In this document: piece after piece, positions 8,270 through 17,616 of the stretch
How the letters are laid out: each line of letters begins with the position of its first letter
Position numbering within the stretch: position 1 is the stretch's first letter
NCBI RefSeq assembly: GCF_025446935.1
Contig: NZ_JAOEGN010000010.1
Span: 1-64,000 of the forward strand
DNA from: Paracholeplasma vituli
GTDB lineage: Bacteria > Bacillota_I > Bacilli_A > Acholeplasmatales > UBA5453
Direction: 5' to 3'
Length of the DNA stretch: 64,000 nt
Position numbers and translations under genes: made by a program
Notes under the pieces: generated by a model
What the model was told of the DNA's origin: nothing
Databases searched by the model: none
The model's input: only the letters and a program-made list of their open reading frames with translations

Positions 8270-8870
8270 AGAGATTGCGAACGCAGTAAGTCACGGTTTA
8301 GGCGCACTATTTGGAATCATCGCACTCATCATGATGCTCATTAAAGCAGATCATGGTAATGAAGTATTTGGTGCTTTAGTGTTCGGTTTGAGTATCATAA
8401 TACTCTATACAATGAGTACGCTTTACCATGCTTTTAAGCGAGACACTAAAGTAAAACGTTTGTTCAAACGGTTTGACCACATTTCGATTTATATCTTAAT
8501 TGGTGGGACATTCGCACCGATTTTCATTATGGTCGTCGAAAAGCCACTAGGATGGTATTTACTCATTGGACAATGGGTCTTAATCGCCATTGGTGCGACG
8601 ATGAAAGCCATCCACATTCATAAGTTTCAAATTCCGCATTTACTCTTATACATCATCTTGGGTTGGAGCGGTTTAACCCTCATTGGACCCCTATTTGATT
8701 TATCGGTTTATGCATTTTATTTCATCTTAGCTGGAGGGATTGCATATACCGTAGGTGTTATTTTCTATGCCTTATCCAAAGTATTTAAGTATAGTCATTT
8801 TATATGGCATATCTTTGTGTTTTTAGGTACATTATTCCATTTTATTGCGATTTACGGATATTTATTATAA
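8238..8870 (+). CDS. Hemolysin III / TrhA family membrane protein (PAQR superfamily)
   Basis: This 210-residue protein has seven predicted membrane helices and the conserved PAQR-family residues: EIANAVSHGLGA in the first segment, STLYHAFKRD after helix 2, and SHFIWHIFVFLGTLFHFIAIY at the C-terminus, whose histidines likely bind zinc. Despite the family name, a hemolytic role is doubtful. TrhA in E. coli is linked to membrane fatty-acid homeostasis. The start lies 32 bases inside the pcp gene and is preceded by GAGGAG, so translational coupling is likely. It is the last gene of the MATE-queG-trmL-pcp run. Confidence 0.88.
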   Translation: MKLRPFQSLGEEIANAVSHGLGALFGIIALIMMLIKADHGNEVFGALVFGLSIIILYTMSTLYHAFKRDTKVKRLFKRFDHISIYILIGGTFAPIFIMVVEKPLGWYLLIGQWVLIAIGATMKAIHIHKFQIPHLLLYIILGWSGLTLIGPLFDLSVYAFYFILAGGIAYTVGVIFYALSKVFKYSHFIWHIFVFLGTLFHFIAIYGYLL

Positions 8871-8924
8871 AAAAAGACTTAAACCAAAATTGTGAACAAA
8901 TATTCATAATTTAGGGGAAAAACC

Positions 8925-8953
8925 TTGCAAAAGGGTACAAATTATATTATGAT
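8925..8953 (+). promoter_or_regulatory. Probable promoter for ackA
   Basis: TTGCAA (8925-8930) and TATGAT (8948-8953) are separated by 17 bases. The ackA ATG follows 29 bases later, behind AAGGAG. Confidence 0.65.
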
Positions 8954-8982
8954 TAAGGTGAACAATAAGGAGATTATATATT

Positions 8983-10158
8983 ATGAAAATTATGGCAGTA
9001 AATGCAGGTAGTTCTTCAATCAAATTCCAATTGCTTGATATGCCAGCTGAAACTCAAATTACATCTGGGATTGTGGAAAGAATTGGTTCTGAAGAAGCCC
9101 TATTTACAATCAAATATAATGGCGAAAAATTTGTTGAAACTTTACCGATTAAAGATCACGCAGTCGGTGTTCAACTTATTCTAAAAGGTTTAATTAAACA
9201 TCAAGTTATTTCTAAAATTGAAGACATCGAAGGTGTCGGACACCGTGTCGTTCAAGGGGGAGAATTTTTCAAGGATTCCACTTTAATTAACGATGCAGTG
9301 CTAGAAAAAATCATCGATTTAGGTGAAATGGCACCCCTACATAACCCAGCAAACGCAACCGGTATTAAAGCGTTTAGAGCGGTATTACCAAACGTTCCAC
9401 AAGTTGCAGTATTTGATACTGTTTTCCACCAAACAATGGAAAAAGATGCTTACCTATATGGTACGCCATACGAATGGTATACACAATATGGGATTCGTAA
9501 ATATGGATTCCATGGAACCAGCCATCAATACGTTTCTGAAAAAGCAAATCAATTGATGGGCACAACTGATACAAAAGTAGTTGTATGCCACATTGGTAAT
9601 GGTGCTTCCTTATCAGCAGTTAAGCAAGGTAAGTGTGTCGAAACATCGATGGGCTTTACACCATTAGAAGGTTTCCCAATGGGAACCCGTTCAGGTTCGA
9701 TTGACCCTGCTATTACCGCATACATGGCTAATAAATTAGGTAAGTCTGCACAAGACATTACTGATATTTTAAACAAAAAGTCTGGTTACCTTGGTATTTC
9801 TGGATTATCTAATGATGCACGTGACATCGAAGCTGCGATTGAAAAAGGCAATGAAAGAGCGCGTCTAGCATTTGATATTCAAGCAAAACAAATTGCTGAC
9901 TACATCGGTTCATACTATATTTATATGGGTGGATTAGATGCAATCTGCTTCACTGCAGGTATTGGTGAAAACTCCCCAGTACTCAGACAAATGATCATCG
10001 ATCGTTTAGCTGTACTTGGTGTTGAACTCGACCCACAACTCAACAAATTACGTGGCGAAAGATTAATTTCTTCACCTAACTCGAAGGTCAAAGTCTTCAT
10101 CATCCCAACCGATGAAGAAGTTATGATTGCTAGAGACACCATGCGTTTATCGCGCTAA
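8983..10158 (+). CDS. ackA: Acetate kinase
   Basis: Acetate kinase interconverts acetyl phosphate plus ADP with acetate plus ATP and is the substrate-level ATP-forming step of acetate fermentation. The 391-residue protein is full length and carries the ASKHA-fold signatures: MAVNAGSSSIKFQL at the N-terminus, GHRVVQGGEFF, CHIGNGASLSAV for the phosphate loop, and GFTPLEGFPMGTRSG. No phosphotransacetylase gene lies nearby. It has its own promoter and a strong terminator, so it is probably monocistronic. Confidence 0.96.
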   Translation: MKIMAVNAGSSSIKFQLLDMPAETQITSGIVERIGSEEALFTIKYNGEKFVETLPIKDHAVGVQLILKGLIKHQVISKIEDIEGVGHRVVQGGEFFKDSTLINDAVLEKIIDLGEMAPLHNPANATGIKAFRAVLPNVPQVAVFDTVFHQTMEKDAYLYGTPYEWYTQYGIRKYGFHGTSHQYVSEKANQLMGTTDTKVVVCHIGNGASLSAVKQGKCVETSMGFTPLEGFPMGTRSGSIDPAITAYMANKLGKSAQDITDILNKKSGYLGISGLSNDARDIEAAIEKGNERARLAFDIQAKQIADYIGSYYIYMGGLDAICFTAGIGENSPVLRQMIIDRLAVLGVELDPQLNKLRGERLISSPNSKVKVFIIPTDEEVMIARDTMRLSR

Positions 10159-10178
10159 GTAAATCAAAAAAAGTTGAA

Positions 10179-10209
10179 AATGCTACCCAATTGGGTGGCA
10201 TTTTTTTTA
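10179..10209 (+). terminator. Rho-independent terminator after ackA
   Basis: The stem AATGCTACCC/GGGTGGCATT with loop AATT is followed by eight T residues, 20 bases after the stop. Confidence 0.9.
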
Positions 10210-10224
10210 CGATTAATTCCAAAT

Positions 10225-10325
10225 TTGAAACATTTAAAAAAAAGATAATAAAAGTTAGAACATTGCTCTTGAAATTATGTAAGCGCTTGTGATAAGATGG
10301 GAATACAAATTGAAATGTTTCAATT
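10225..10325 (+). promoter_or_regulatory. Promoter and operator region of the glucan locus (LacI-family sites)
   Basis: TTGAAA (10269-10274) and TAAGAT (10293-10298) are 18 bases apart. Between them lies TGTAAGCGCTTGTG (10278-10291), which matches the LacI/CcpA-type cre pattern. Just downstream of the expected transcript start is a near-perfect palindrome, AATTGAAA-TG-TTTCAATT (10308-10325). A related sequence, TTGAAACATTTAAA, lies upstream at 10225-10238. The same palindrome type recurs at 25099-25120. Binding by the adjacent LacI-family protein, and carbon catabolite control at the cre-like site, are inferences. Confidence 0.7.
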
Positions 10326-10392
10326 ATTTGTTTTATGGATAAAGGTTGAACCCATTCAATAGAATAAAACGATGAGCAAATAGGAGGTCTTC

Positions 10393-11361
10393 ATGGCTAC
10401 CATCAAAGATGTTGCAAAACAAGCTGGCGTATCGATTGCTACCGTATCCTACGTCATGAACAACGACCCACGGATTAAAAAAGAGACCGCAGATAAGGTT
10501 TTAAAAGTAGCTGAAGAAATCAATTACTTACCCAATGGGATTGCGCGTAACTTTAAAAAGAACAAAACCAATAACGTATTAGTATTGATTCATAACTTCG
10601 GTGGACCCATTTATCAAGAAATCTTAGAAGAAATTCATACAACCTTAAAGGCACTACAATACAAGATGATTGTGTGTAGTGGTGAACTTGCAAACAATCT
10701 ATTACAAGAAAAACAAGCAGATGGGGCGATCGTTTTAGATACGACTGTGGAACCTAACTTATTAGAGCGGGTTGCAAAAAAGGGTTTTCCAATTATCGAT
10801 CAACGAAAGATTTATGGACCAGCATCCGAAATCATTGTGAAAAGTATGGATGGATTCACCCCTGTTTATGAAGTGGTTAAACTTGCGATTCTTTCAGGGT
10901 TTACTAAATTTGGCTTCATGCACGGTAATGAGGATTCACCTGATAATATCAAACGCTATCGTGGATTTACTAAAGCTTTACAAGAAAATCAAATCCAACC
11001 CTTTTGTGAACTAAAGGGTCAATTTAGGGAACAAATCGGCTATCAAGCCATCAAAGAATATTATGAGAACGGCAATCTATTGCCAGAAGTACTATTTTGT
11101 GCCAATGATGAAATGGCCATTGGGGTTATCAACTACTTAAATGAAATGAAGGTTGATATTCCAAAGGTCATGAAAATCATCGGCTTTGATAACATTGAGC
11201 TGGGTAAATACATTAAACCAGAATTGACTACTATTGATGTCAATCGCGCAGAATGGGCTAGAAACTTAGCACAGTCGATTGTTTCAGCGATTGAAGGTAG
11301 AACCACTGAAATTCAAAAATACGACGCGCGATTCGCGATTATTCGTAGGCAAACTTTTTAG
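10393..11361 (+). CDS. LacI family transcriptional regulator
   Basis: This 322-residue repressor-type protein has the LacI helix-turn-helix and hinge at residues 1-60 (TIKDVAKQAGVSIATVSYVMN, then NYLPNGIARNFK) and a periplasmic-binding-like sugar-sensing domain behind it (motifs GFTKFGFMHGNED, PEVLFCANDEMAIGV, IIGFDNIELGKYIKP). It is the first gene of a 23-kb co-directional carbohydrate locus and the solute-binding lipoprotein follows 10 bases after its stop. It most likely controls the locus through the palindromes at 10308 and 25099. The inducer is unknown but should be a breakdown product of the imported glycan. Confidence 0.92.
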   Translation: MATIKDVAKQAGVSIATVSYVMNNDPRIKKETADKVLKVAEEINYLPNGIARNFKKNKTNNVLVLIHNFGGPIYQEILEEIHTTLKALQYKMIVCSGELANNLLQEKQADGAIVLDTTVEPNLLERVAKKGFPIIDQRKIYGPASEIIVKSMDGFTPVYEVVKLAILSGFTKFGFMHGNEDSPDNIKRYRGFTKALQENQIQPFCELKGQFREQIGYQAIKEYYENGNLLPEVLFCANDEMAIGVINYLNEMKVDIPKVMKIIGFDNIELGKYIKPELTTIDVNRAEWARNLAQSIVSAIEGRTTEIQKYDARFAIIRRQTF

Positions 11362-11371
11362 GAGGAAACAT

Positions 11372-12814
11372 ATGAAAAAAACATTATTAATTATGGTTTT
11401 ACTATTTTCTGTTTCACTGTTAGCAGCTTGTGACAACAAAAAAGAATCAGACGGAAAAGTTAAAATTACTTATGCAAACTGGAATTTAGGAGCTGAAGAC
11501 TCAGAAACGCCAAACATGGAACGCTTAATGATTGAAGCGTTTGAAGAAGCTAATCCAGATATCGATGTGGTAATTTTGGAAAGACCAAAAGTGCCTGGGA
11601 CAACTAATGACGTGTCTTGGAGCGAATTCTTAGTGGCAAGAGCATCTACTCAAAGTTTACCTGATGTCTTTATGGCGGATGATATCCCTTATTACGTTGT
11701 CAATAACTGGGCCTATAACATTACTGAGATTGCAAACGCAGACCCTGAATTTCTAAATGTCTCTGCAGACATTCGTGGCTCTGCTACCTATAATGGTAAG
11801 GTTATGGCATTACCGAATGCGGTATTCTATGCGGGTTATGTAGTCAATGAAACACTTTATGATCAACGTGGTCAAGATTGGCCTACAACTGCTACCACAT
11901 TTGAAGATTTCTTGGCGATGACTAAAGCTGCTGCTAACCACGCATCCACTAACAATAGTGGCTATGTTGGATTAGAAGGCATTGAGCATATCCTCCATTG
12001 GTACCCAGCACAACTCAACGATACTTATGGTTGGTTCACGATGAACCAAAATGGATTTAACCTGGATTCCCAAGAATTCAGTACAACGATGCAAGTCTAC
12101 AGAAACCTTCAAACAGATACCTCATTCGTATTAGAAGCGTTACAATATGAGGCTGCAAAAGAAGGTTCTGAAATTGATATCGAAGCCATCTTCCAAGGTG
12201 GTAGTGCTGGTGCAGCTTTCAATAATGGCGCTATTTTGGCTAAATGGTTCTATTCTTGGGACTTTGGTTGGATGCAAGCCAATATCAATAATGGCACCTA
12301 TACTTGGGACTTAGATTTCATTGGAACACCAGTTGTGAATGGTAAAAAACGCGTACCAAGCGTCGCCGATTTTTTCACCATCGCATCCAACACAAAACAC
12401 CCAGAAGAAGCTTACAAACTAGCGAAATGGATGGGCTTTGGAAAAGAAGGATATTCGAAACGTCTCGAACTTTCTAAAACCGTTGAAGGCATTTCTCAAG
12501 TCAACTTCCCGCCACTACAAAATGATGCTGAACTCTTGGATTCATATTTTGAACTCTACCCAGCATTCACTGGACTTCGTACAATTGTAGAAGCCGGTAG
12601 TGTCATTATTGAACCCCCTAAATTCTTACCTGGTTATATCCAAGCACGTTATCAAGGTACATACGATGCCGAAAATAAGATGGGTGACATTATCAATAAG
12701 CTACGCTTTGGCGAAGTGCTTTATGCAGACGTCAGAACCAGTTTAAATAACCGTGCGAACGCGATTTACAACGAAGCGAAAGCCGCATTTGAACAAGCGA
12801 TTCAACAACGCTAA
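11372..12814 (+). CDS. ABC transporter extracellular sugar-binding lipoprotein
   Basis: This 480-residue family 1 solute-binding protein begins with a lipoprotein signal peptide (MKKTLLIMVLLFSVS, lipobox LAAC with Cys20), so it is anchored to the outer face of the membrane. The mature part shows the family pattern: ITYANWNLG, then a long domain with VMALPNAVFYAGYVVNE and VPSVADFFTIASNTKHPEEAYKLAKW, the usual oligosaccharide-binding C-lobe region. The start at 11372 has GGAGGAAA directly upstream; an in-frame extension back to 11279 would overlap lacI and lack a signal peptide. It probably delivers oligosaccharide to one of the two permease pairs downstream. Confidence 0.92.
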   Translation: MKKTLLIMVLLFSVSLLAACDNKKESDGKVKITYANWNLGAEDSETPNMERLMIEAFEEANPDIDVVILERPKVPGTTNDVSWSEFLVARASTQSLPDVFMADDIPYYVVNNWAYNITEIANADPEFLNVSADIRGSATYNGKVMALPNAVFYAGYVVNETLYDQRGQDWPTTATTFEDFLAMTKAAANHASTNNSGYVGLEGIEHILHWYPAQLNDTYGWFTMNQNGFNLDSQEFSTTMQVYRNLQTDTSFVLEALQYEAAKEGSEIDIEAIFQGGSAGAAFNNGAILAKWFYSWDFGWMQANINNGTYTWDLDFIGTPVVNGKKRVPSVADFFTIASNTKHPEEAYKLAKWMGFGKEGYSKRLELSKTVEGISQVNFPPLQNDAELLDSYFELYPAFTGLRTIVEAGSVIIEPPKFLPGYIQARYQGTYDAENKMGDIINKLRFGEVLYADVRTSLNNRANAIYNEAKAAFEQAIQQR

Positions 12815-12824
12815 CAAATACATA

Positions 12825-12850
12825 GGGGAAATCTAAGACTGGATTTCCCC
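12825..12850 (+). terminator. Intercistronic hairpin after the solute-binding protein gene
   Basis: GGGGAAATC/GATTTCCCC forms a 9-base stem with an 8-base loop, followed by TTCTTT. It could partially terminate or stabilise the upstream message, raising binding-protein levels over downstream genes, as is common in sugar ABC operons. Confidence 0.65.
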
Positions 12851-12881
12851 TTCTTTAAATTAAAGTACTGCGGAGGAACCT

Positions 12882-15806
12882 ATGAAATTAAACATAAAGA
12901 TGCGTAAAGCGATGACCCTCACACTAGCAGGTCTAGTTTTAATATTTGGGGTAAATCTTTTAATCCATGTATTTAATCGAGAGACTCCAAACCCGACATT
13001 CATCGAATATGAAACATCCGCACAATCTGGATCCTATGCGGCTTTTTTGAAGTCGCATGCACAAACCTATGCCAATGATGAAAACCACACAATTCCTGCA
13101 CCCTCTTTCGTATTAGAAGCTGGTGAAACAATTTCTGTAGGTGGTTTTTATGATTGGGTAAATCCAACTCAAGTTCAAATTGAGTTGAATGGGCTAAACA
13201 CAGGTTTATATCAAGTTTTCTTAACCTATCAAGCAAAAAGTGATAATTACTTACCAATTGTCCTAGCTTTAACAGTAGATGGAACCTCACCTTACACAGA
13301 AGCGAGTCAAGCTTCCCTCGATACCTATTGGATTGAGGCAGACGATACGGTTCGTCAAGACCGCTACGGTAATGATGTCGCTGTGATGAAAGCGACTTAT
13401 GATCAAACCGTTAGAAAACCTTTAAAAGACCCGAACCGTCAATACGCAGAAGGCCTTTTGGTTTATTTAACGCCAACATCGAACACACTAGAATTGAATA
13501 AGGTTTCAGGTGATTTGAAGCTCTATAGCATTGAACTCGTAAGTTTAGATACACCAGAGTCCTACGAGACTTACAAACAAGGTGCGACGCTTTCTTCAAT
13601 CGAAACCAAACGTATTGAAGCTGAAGAAGTTTTTTTGATGAATCATTCCAGTATTACTAGAGGCATCTCTAAAGATATTGGTGTATTACCCTTTTCTATT
13701 TCAAAATTAAAACTCAATGTACTTGGAACTGAAAACTATCAAGAACCAGGCGACGCGGTTACTTGGATTGTGGATGTAGAAAGTCCTGGATATTATCAAT
13801 TAAGCTTTAAAGTGAAACAAAACCGTCAAAAAACGACTTCATACAGAACTTTATATATTAATGGTGAACTACCATTTGAAGAAGCGAAACATTTACCATT
13901 TACCTTTTCAAGATCTTGGGAAAATGTGACCTTAAAAGACTCAGAAGGTAATCCGTATTTATTTTACTTGAGCCCTGGGGATGAAATCACTTTGATGGTG
14001 GATAGTACACTTTTCATTGAAGTCGCGAGAAAAATGCGTCAAATTTCGGATGAAATGACGCAATTTGGACTCGAAGTCACGAAATTAACACGCAATAATG
14101 TCGATAAGAATATTGACTGGGATATGGAAGCCTATTTTCCAGATGTAAAAGTTAAACTGGAAAACTGGCGTGATGGGTTAACAGAGGTCATCACGGTATT
14201 AGATACTCTTTATGGATTTAAGGGAGATTCAAAAACAGTTAGTGACCTAAAAGCAGGCCGAAGTAAAATTAATACACTACTAAATGATGTGGATGAAATT
14301 CCAAGAAGATCGACATTGCTTTCAACAGGGTCATCTTCCGCAGTTACCTTAATTTCAGGACAAATTGACGTTGTCTTACAACAGCCTCTTGTATTAGATG
14401 CGTTTTTTGTTCATGGAAAAACCAGTTTACCTAGACCAAATGCTGGTTTCTTTGAATCCCTGTCGATTGGCATTCAGCGCTTTTTCGCTTCATTCATTAA
14501 TCCATCCTACTCTGAAGGGGTAGAAGACGATGAAATCGAAGTTTGGGTGAACCGTTCAAGACAATATGTGGATTTAATCCAACGTATCACAGATGGTGTA
14601 TTTACGGAACAAACGGGTATTAAAGTTAAAGTATCGATCATGAATGATGATGGAAAACTCTTGCTCGCGAACTCCGCGAACAAGCAACCCGATGTCGCAT
14701 TAGGGGTTTCTGCGTGGATTCCAAACGATTATGGTATGCGCGGAATGCTCGTCGATTTATCCACGATGCCAGGCTTTGAGGATACCCTTAAAGTATATAA
14801 CCCGGAACAAGTCGTTCCGATGATTTATGATAATCAATTATTTGGCTTACCTGAAACTGAAAACTTTTATGTTTTGGTATATCGTAAGGATATTTTAGAC
14901 CAACTTGAATTAAACGTACCCAATACTTGGGAAGATGTCTTAGACATGTTACCAGTATTAGAACGTTATGGTATGAGTTTTTATGTGCCTTTATCAAATA
15001 ATAGTGCATTAAAATCGTTTGATACCACCGCACCATTCATATTCCAATACGGCGGGAAACTATACGCCGATGATGGCTTAACAGCGGCGATTGATAATGA
15101 GAATACCATTCAAGCTATGACCTTTATGGCTGACCTTTACCGCGAATATAGCCTTTCTTATCAAGTCCCAAGTTTCTTTAATAGCTTCCGTTATGGCAAG
15201 ATTCCTGTCGGGATTGCGGACTTTGGTATGTATTTACAATTACTCAACGCAGCCTCAGAGATCAAAGGCCTTTGGGATATTGCTTTAGTACCTGGTGTGG
15301 ACCGTGATGGTCGTATCCATCGGGACATGCCAGGTGCTCAACAAGCGAGCATTCTATTTAAAAAGAGTGAAAAACAAGACGATGCTTGGACATTCATGCA
15401 GTGGTGGCACTCCACTGAAACCCAAGTATTATTCTCAGATACCTTAATCAATACATTAGGTACCCGCTATTTGTGGAATACGGCGAATATAGAAGCTTTC
15501 GAACAACTTAACTGGAATAAAGCACATCAATCGATCATATTAGAACAATGGACCCATTTAAGAGAAGTACCCAAGATTCCAGGGTCTTATATGGTTGAAC
15601 GTGAGTTATCGAATACACTTAACAGTGTCGTGTTCTACGATGCGAACTTAAGAAGTACGTTAACAGACAGTATTTTAAAAATGAATAAAGAAATTAATCG
15701 TAAAATGCTCGAATTTGGTTATGTCGACACTAAAGGTGTACCAATCAAACCATTTGTCATTCCAACTCGTGACATCGTTTTAAGGTGGGTGAATGACCAT
15801 GAATAA
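12882..15806 (+). CDS. Large membrane-anchored fusion: carbohydrate-binding-like modules plus ABC solute-binding domain
   Basis: The 974-residue protein starts with one membrane segment (about residues 11-28) and should lie outside the cell. Residues 40-220 and 243-385 look like two beta-sandwich modules of the CBM6/CBM35 type (for example [20 protein letters not shown]). A helical linker follows (about 390-480). The C-terminal 420 residues resemble a family 1 solute-binding protein: [32 protein letters not shown] and [20 protein letters not shown]. No lipobox is present, so a transmembrane helix replaces the lipid anchor. It overlaps the next permease gene. It may combine polymer capture with delivery to the transporter. 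The module names are inference from pattern. Confidence 0.72.
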   Translation: MKLNIKMRKAMTLTLAGLVLIFGVNLLIHVFNRETPNPTFIEYETSAQSGSYAAFLKSHAQTYANDENHTIPAPSFVLEAGETISVGGFYDWVNPTQVQIELNGLNTGLYQVFLTYQAKSDNYLPIVLALTVDGTSPYTEASQASLDTYWIEADDTVRQDRYGNDVAVMKATYDQTVRKPLKDPNRQYAEGLLVYLTPTSNTLELNKVSGDLKLYSIELVSLDTPESYETYKQGATLSSIETKRIEAEEVFLMNHSSITRGISKDIGVLPFSISKLKLNVLGTENYQEPGDAVTWIVDVESPGYYQLSFKVKQNRQKTTSYRTLYINGELPFEEAKHLPFTFSRSWENVTLKDSEGNPYLFYLSPGDEITLMVDSTLFIEVARKMRQISDEMTQFGLEVTKLTRNNVDKNIDWDMEAYFPDVKVKLENWRDGLTEVITVLDTLYGFKGDSKTVSDLKAGRSKINTLLNDVDEIPRRSTLLSTGSSSAVTLISGQIDVVLQQPLVLDAFFVHGKTSLPRPNAGFFESLSIGIQRFFASFINPSYSEGVEDDEIEVWVNRSRQYVDLIQRITDGVFTEQTGIKVKVSIMNDDGKLLLANSANKQPDVALGVSAWIPNDYGMRGMLVDLSTMPGFEDTLKVYNPEQVVPMIYDNQLFGLPETENFYVLVYRKDILDQLELNVPNTWEDVLDMLPVLERYGMSFYVPLSNNSALKSFDTTAPFIFQYGGKLYADDGLTAAIDNENTIQAMTFMADLYREYSLSYQVPSFFNSFRYGKIPVGIADFGMYLQLLNAASEIKGLWDIALVPGVDRDGRIHRDMPGAQQASILFKKSEKQDDAWTFMQWWHSTETQVLFSDTLINTLGTRYLWNTANIEAFEQLNWNKAHQSIILEQWTHLREVPKIPGSYMVERELSNTLNSVVFYDANLRSTLTDSILKMNKEINRKMLEFGYVDTKGVPIKPFVIPTRDIVLRWVNDHE

Positions 15807-16725
15807 AATCAAACGTTTTTTTGTGATTGAAAAACGAAAATTTAAACAAGACGATAAAGCAGCGTACTTGTTTGCATTACCGTATACGTTGTTATTCTTA
15901 GTATTTATTGTCGTTCCAATTATTCTCGCGATTCTATTATCCTTTACGACTTATGATATGGTGAGTTCGCCAAGGCCGATTGGACTCAATAACTACATTT
16001 ACCTTCTAACCTCTGATGCCGAGTTTATGAAGTACATTTTATCCAATACCATTCGTTTCTCCATACTGGTTGGGCCAGGTGGGTACGTATTATCGTTCGT
16101 ACTCGCGTGGTGTTTGGCACAACTCCCACACCGACTCAGAACGGTATTAGCGGTCATTCTGTATACCCCTTCATTAACTGCTGGGGTGACCATGAGTGTC
16201 ATTTGGAAAGTATTTTTCGCAGGGGATTCGAGTGGGTATTTGAATTATATTCTTTTAGAACTTGGACTCATCGTAGAACCGATTGCGTTTTTACAATCCC
16301 CACAGTATCTTTTCATCATCATGGTCGGGGTTACTCTTTGGGGGTCGATGGGGGTTGGGTTCTTAGCGATGCTTGCTGGGATTCTAAATGTCGATAAAGA
16401 ACTCTATGAAGCGGCCTATTTGGATGGTGTTAGAAACCGATTCCAAGAAGTCATTCACATTACGATTCCATCGATGAAACCACAAATGTTATTCGGTGCC
16501 GTGATGGCGATTGTTACGGCTTTCTCAACGGGTGCGATTGGGGTACAACTTTCTGGTAGTAACCCAACACCAAACTATGCGGGGTCCTTGATCGTAAATC
16601 ACATCGAAGACTTTGGGTTTACCCGTTACGATATGGGCTACGCAGCTGCATTATCCGTAGCACTGTTGGGATTAATCTATTTCTTTAGCAAGATTGCCTA
16701 TAAATTATTTGGAGAAAGGGACTAG
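15793..16725 (+). CDS. Sugar ABC transporter permease (MalF/UgpA type), first pair
   Basis: This 310-residue membrane protein has six predicted helices and the conserved cytoplasmic EAA loop that contacts the ATPase ([20 protein letters not shown], about residues 206-225). It is the first of two adjacent permeases that would form a heterodimeric channel with the gene at 16735. The start overlaps the preceding gene by 14 bases; an ATG two codons later is also possible. No ATPase gene lies in the locus. Confidence 0.9.
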   Translation: MTMNKIKRFFVIEKRKFKQDDKAAYLFALPYTLLFLVFIVVPIILAILLSFTTYDMVSSPRPIGLNNYIYLLTSDAEFMKYILSNTIRFSILVGPGGYVLSFVLAWCLAQLPHRLRTVLAVILYTPSLTAGVTMSVIWKVFFAGDSSGYLNYILLELGLIVEPIAFLQSPQYLFIIMVGVTLWGSMGVGFLAMLAGILNVDKELYEAAYLDGVRNRFQEVIHITIPSMKPQMLFGAVMAIVTAFSTGAIGVQLSGSNPTPNYAGSLIVNHIEDFGFTRYDMGYAAALSVALLGLIYFFSKIAYKLFGERD

Positions 16726-16734
16726 GTATGTCAT

Positions 16735-17607
16735 ATGTCAAAATTTCAAGCCGTTAGAACCAATCCAGATAAATTTCATCTATCTCAACTCCCATATTTA
16801 CTCTTTGTTTTGCCATTTGCAGCGATTATGATGCTGCCTTTAGCATACATTTTTAACCACGCATTTAAGCCATTTGATGAACTCATCGAATATCCACCCA
16901 GATTTTTAGTTCAAAGACCGACTTGGGATAACTTTATTGAGCTATTTGCAGCCTCAACCACAACTGGGATTCCGGTCTCGCGTTATCTCTTTAACAGTAT
17001 CGTAATAACCTTATTAGTTGTGTTTTTTTCGATTTTCTTAAGTAGTATTACTGGATATGCCCTTTCGAAAATGAAATTTCATGTCAGTAAACTCTTATCA
17101 GAAATCAACACAATCGCGATGATGTTTGTCGGTACTGCTGTCATCATCCCGCGTTATATCATCACAGAGAGTTTTGGCTTAGTCGATACATTTTGGGTCC
17201 ATATTATCCCATCACTAGCTGTGCCGATTGGACTATTTCTAATCAAACAGTTTATCGATCAAATTCCAAATGAACTCATTGAAGCTGCGAAGATTGATGG
17301 TGCAAATCACTTCACAATTTACTTAAAAATCATTTTACCACTCATTAAACCCGCACTCGCAACCATCGCGATTTTATCCTTCCAAGCAGTTTGGAATAAC
17401 GCTGACGTGTCCGCGACTTACATCAATTCCGACAGTTTAAGAACCTTTGCGTATTACATGTCGACACTCTCATCATCCTCTAACCAAGTAGTTGGGATTG
17501 GCATGAGTGCAGCAGCGAGCTTAATCATGTTCTTACCAAACTTAATCATCTTCATTTTCCTACAAAGTAAAGTCATGAATACGATGGCTCACTCTGGGAT
17601 TAAGTAG
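16735..17607 (+). CDS. Sugar ABC transporter permease (MalG/UgpE type), first pair
   Basis: This 290-residue permease has six predicted helices and the EAA motif (LIEAAKIDGANHFTIYLKII). It begins 10 bases after the stop of its MalF-type partner and is followed 9 bases later by the NHL/TPR gene. The pair presumably moves sugars captured by the lipoprotein at 11372 or by the fusion protein at 12882. It lacks any fused ATPase or regulatory domain. Confidence 0.9.
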   Translation: MSKFQAVRTNPDKFHLSQLPYLLFVLPFAAIMMLPLAYIFNHAFKPFDELIEYPPRFLVQRPTWDNFIELFAASTTTGIPVSRYLFNSIVITLLVVFFSIFLSSITGYALSKMKFHVSKLLSEINTIAMMFVGTAVIIPRYIITESFGLVDTFWVHIIPSLAVPIGLFLIKQFIDQIPNELIEAAKIDGANHFTIYLKIILPLIKPALATIAILSFQAVWNNADVSATYINSDSLRTFAYYMSTLSSSSNQVVGIGMSAAASLIMFLPNLIIFIFLQSKVMNTMAHSGIK

Positions 17608-17616
17608 GAGGGTATC

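Noticed and set aside
16107-16397. Plus-strand open frame inside the first permease gene
   Set aside because: It is a frame shadow; the permease has an EAA loop and helices in the main frame.
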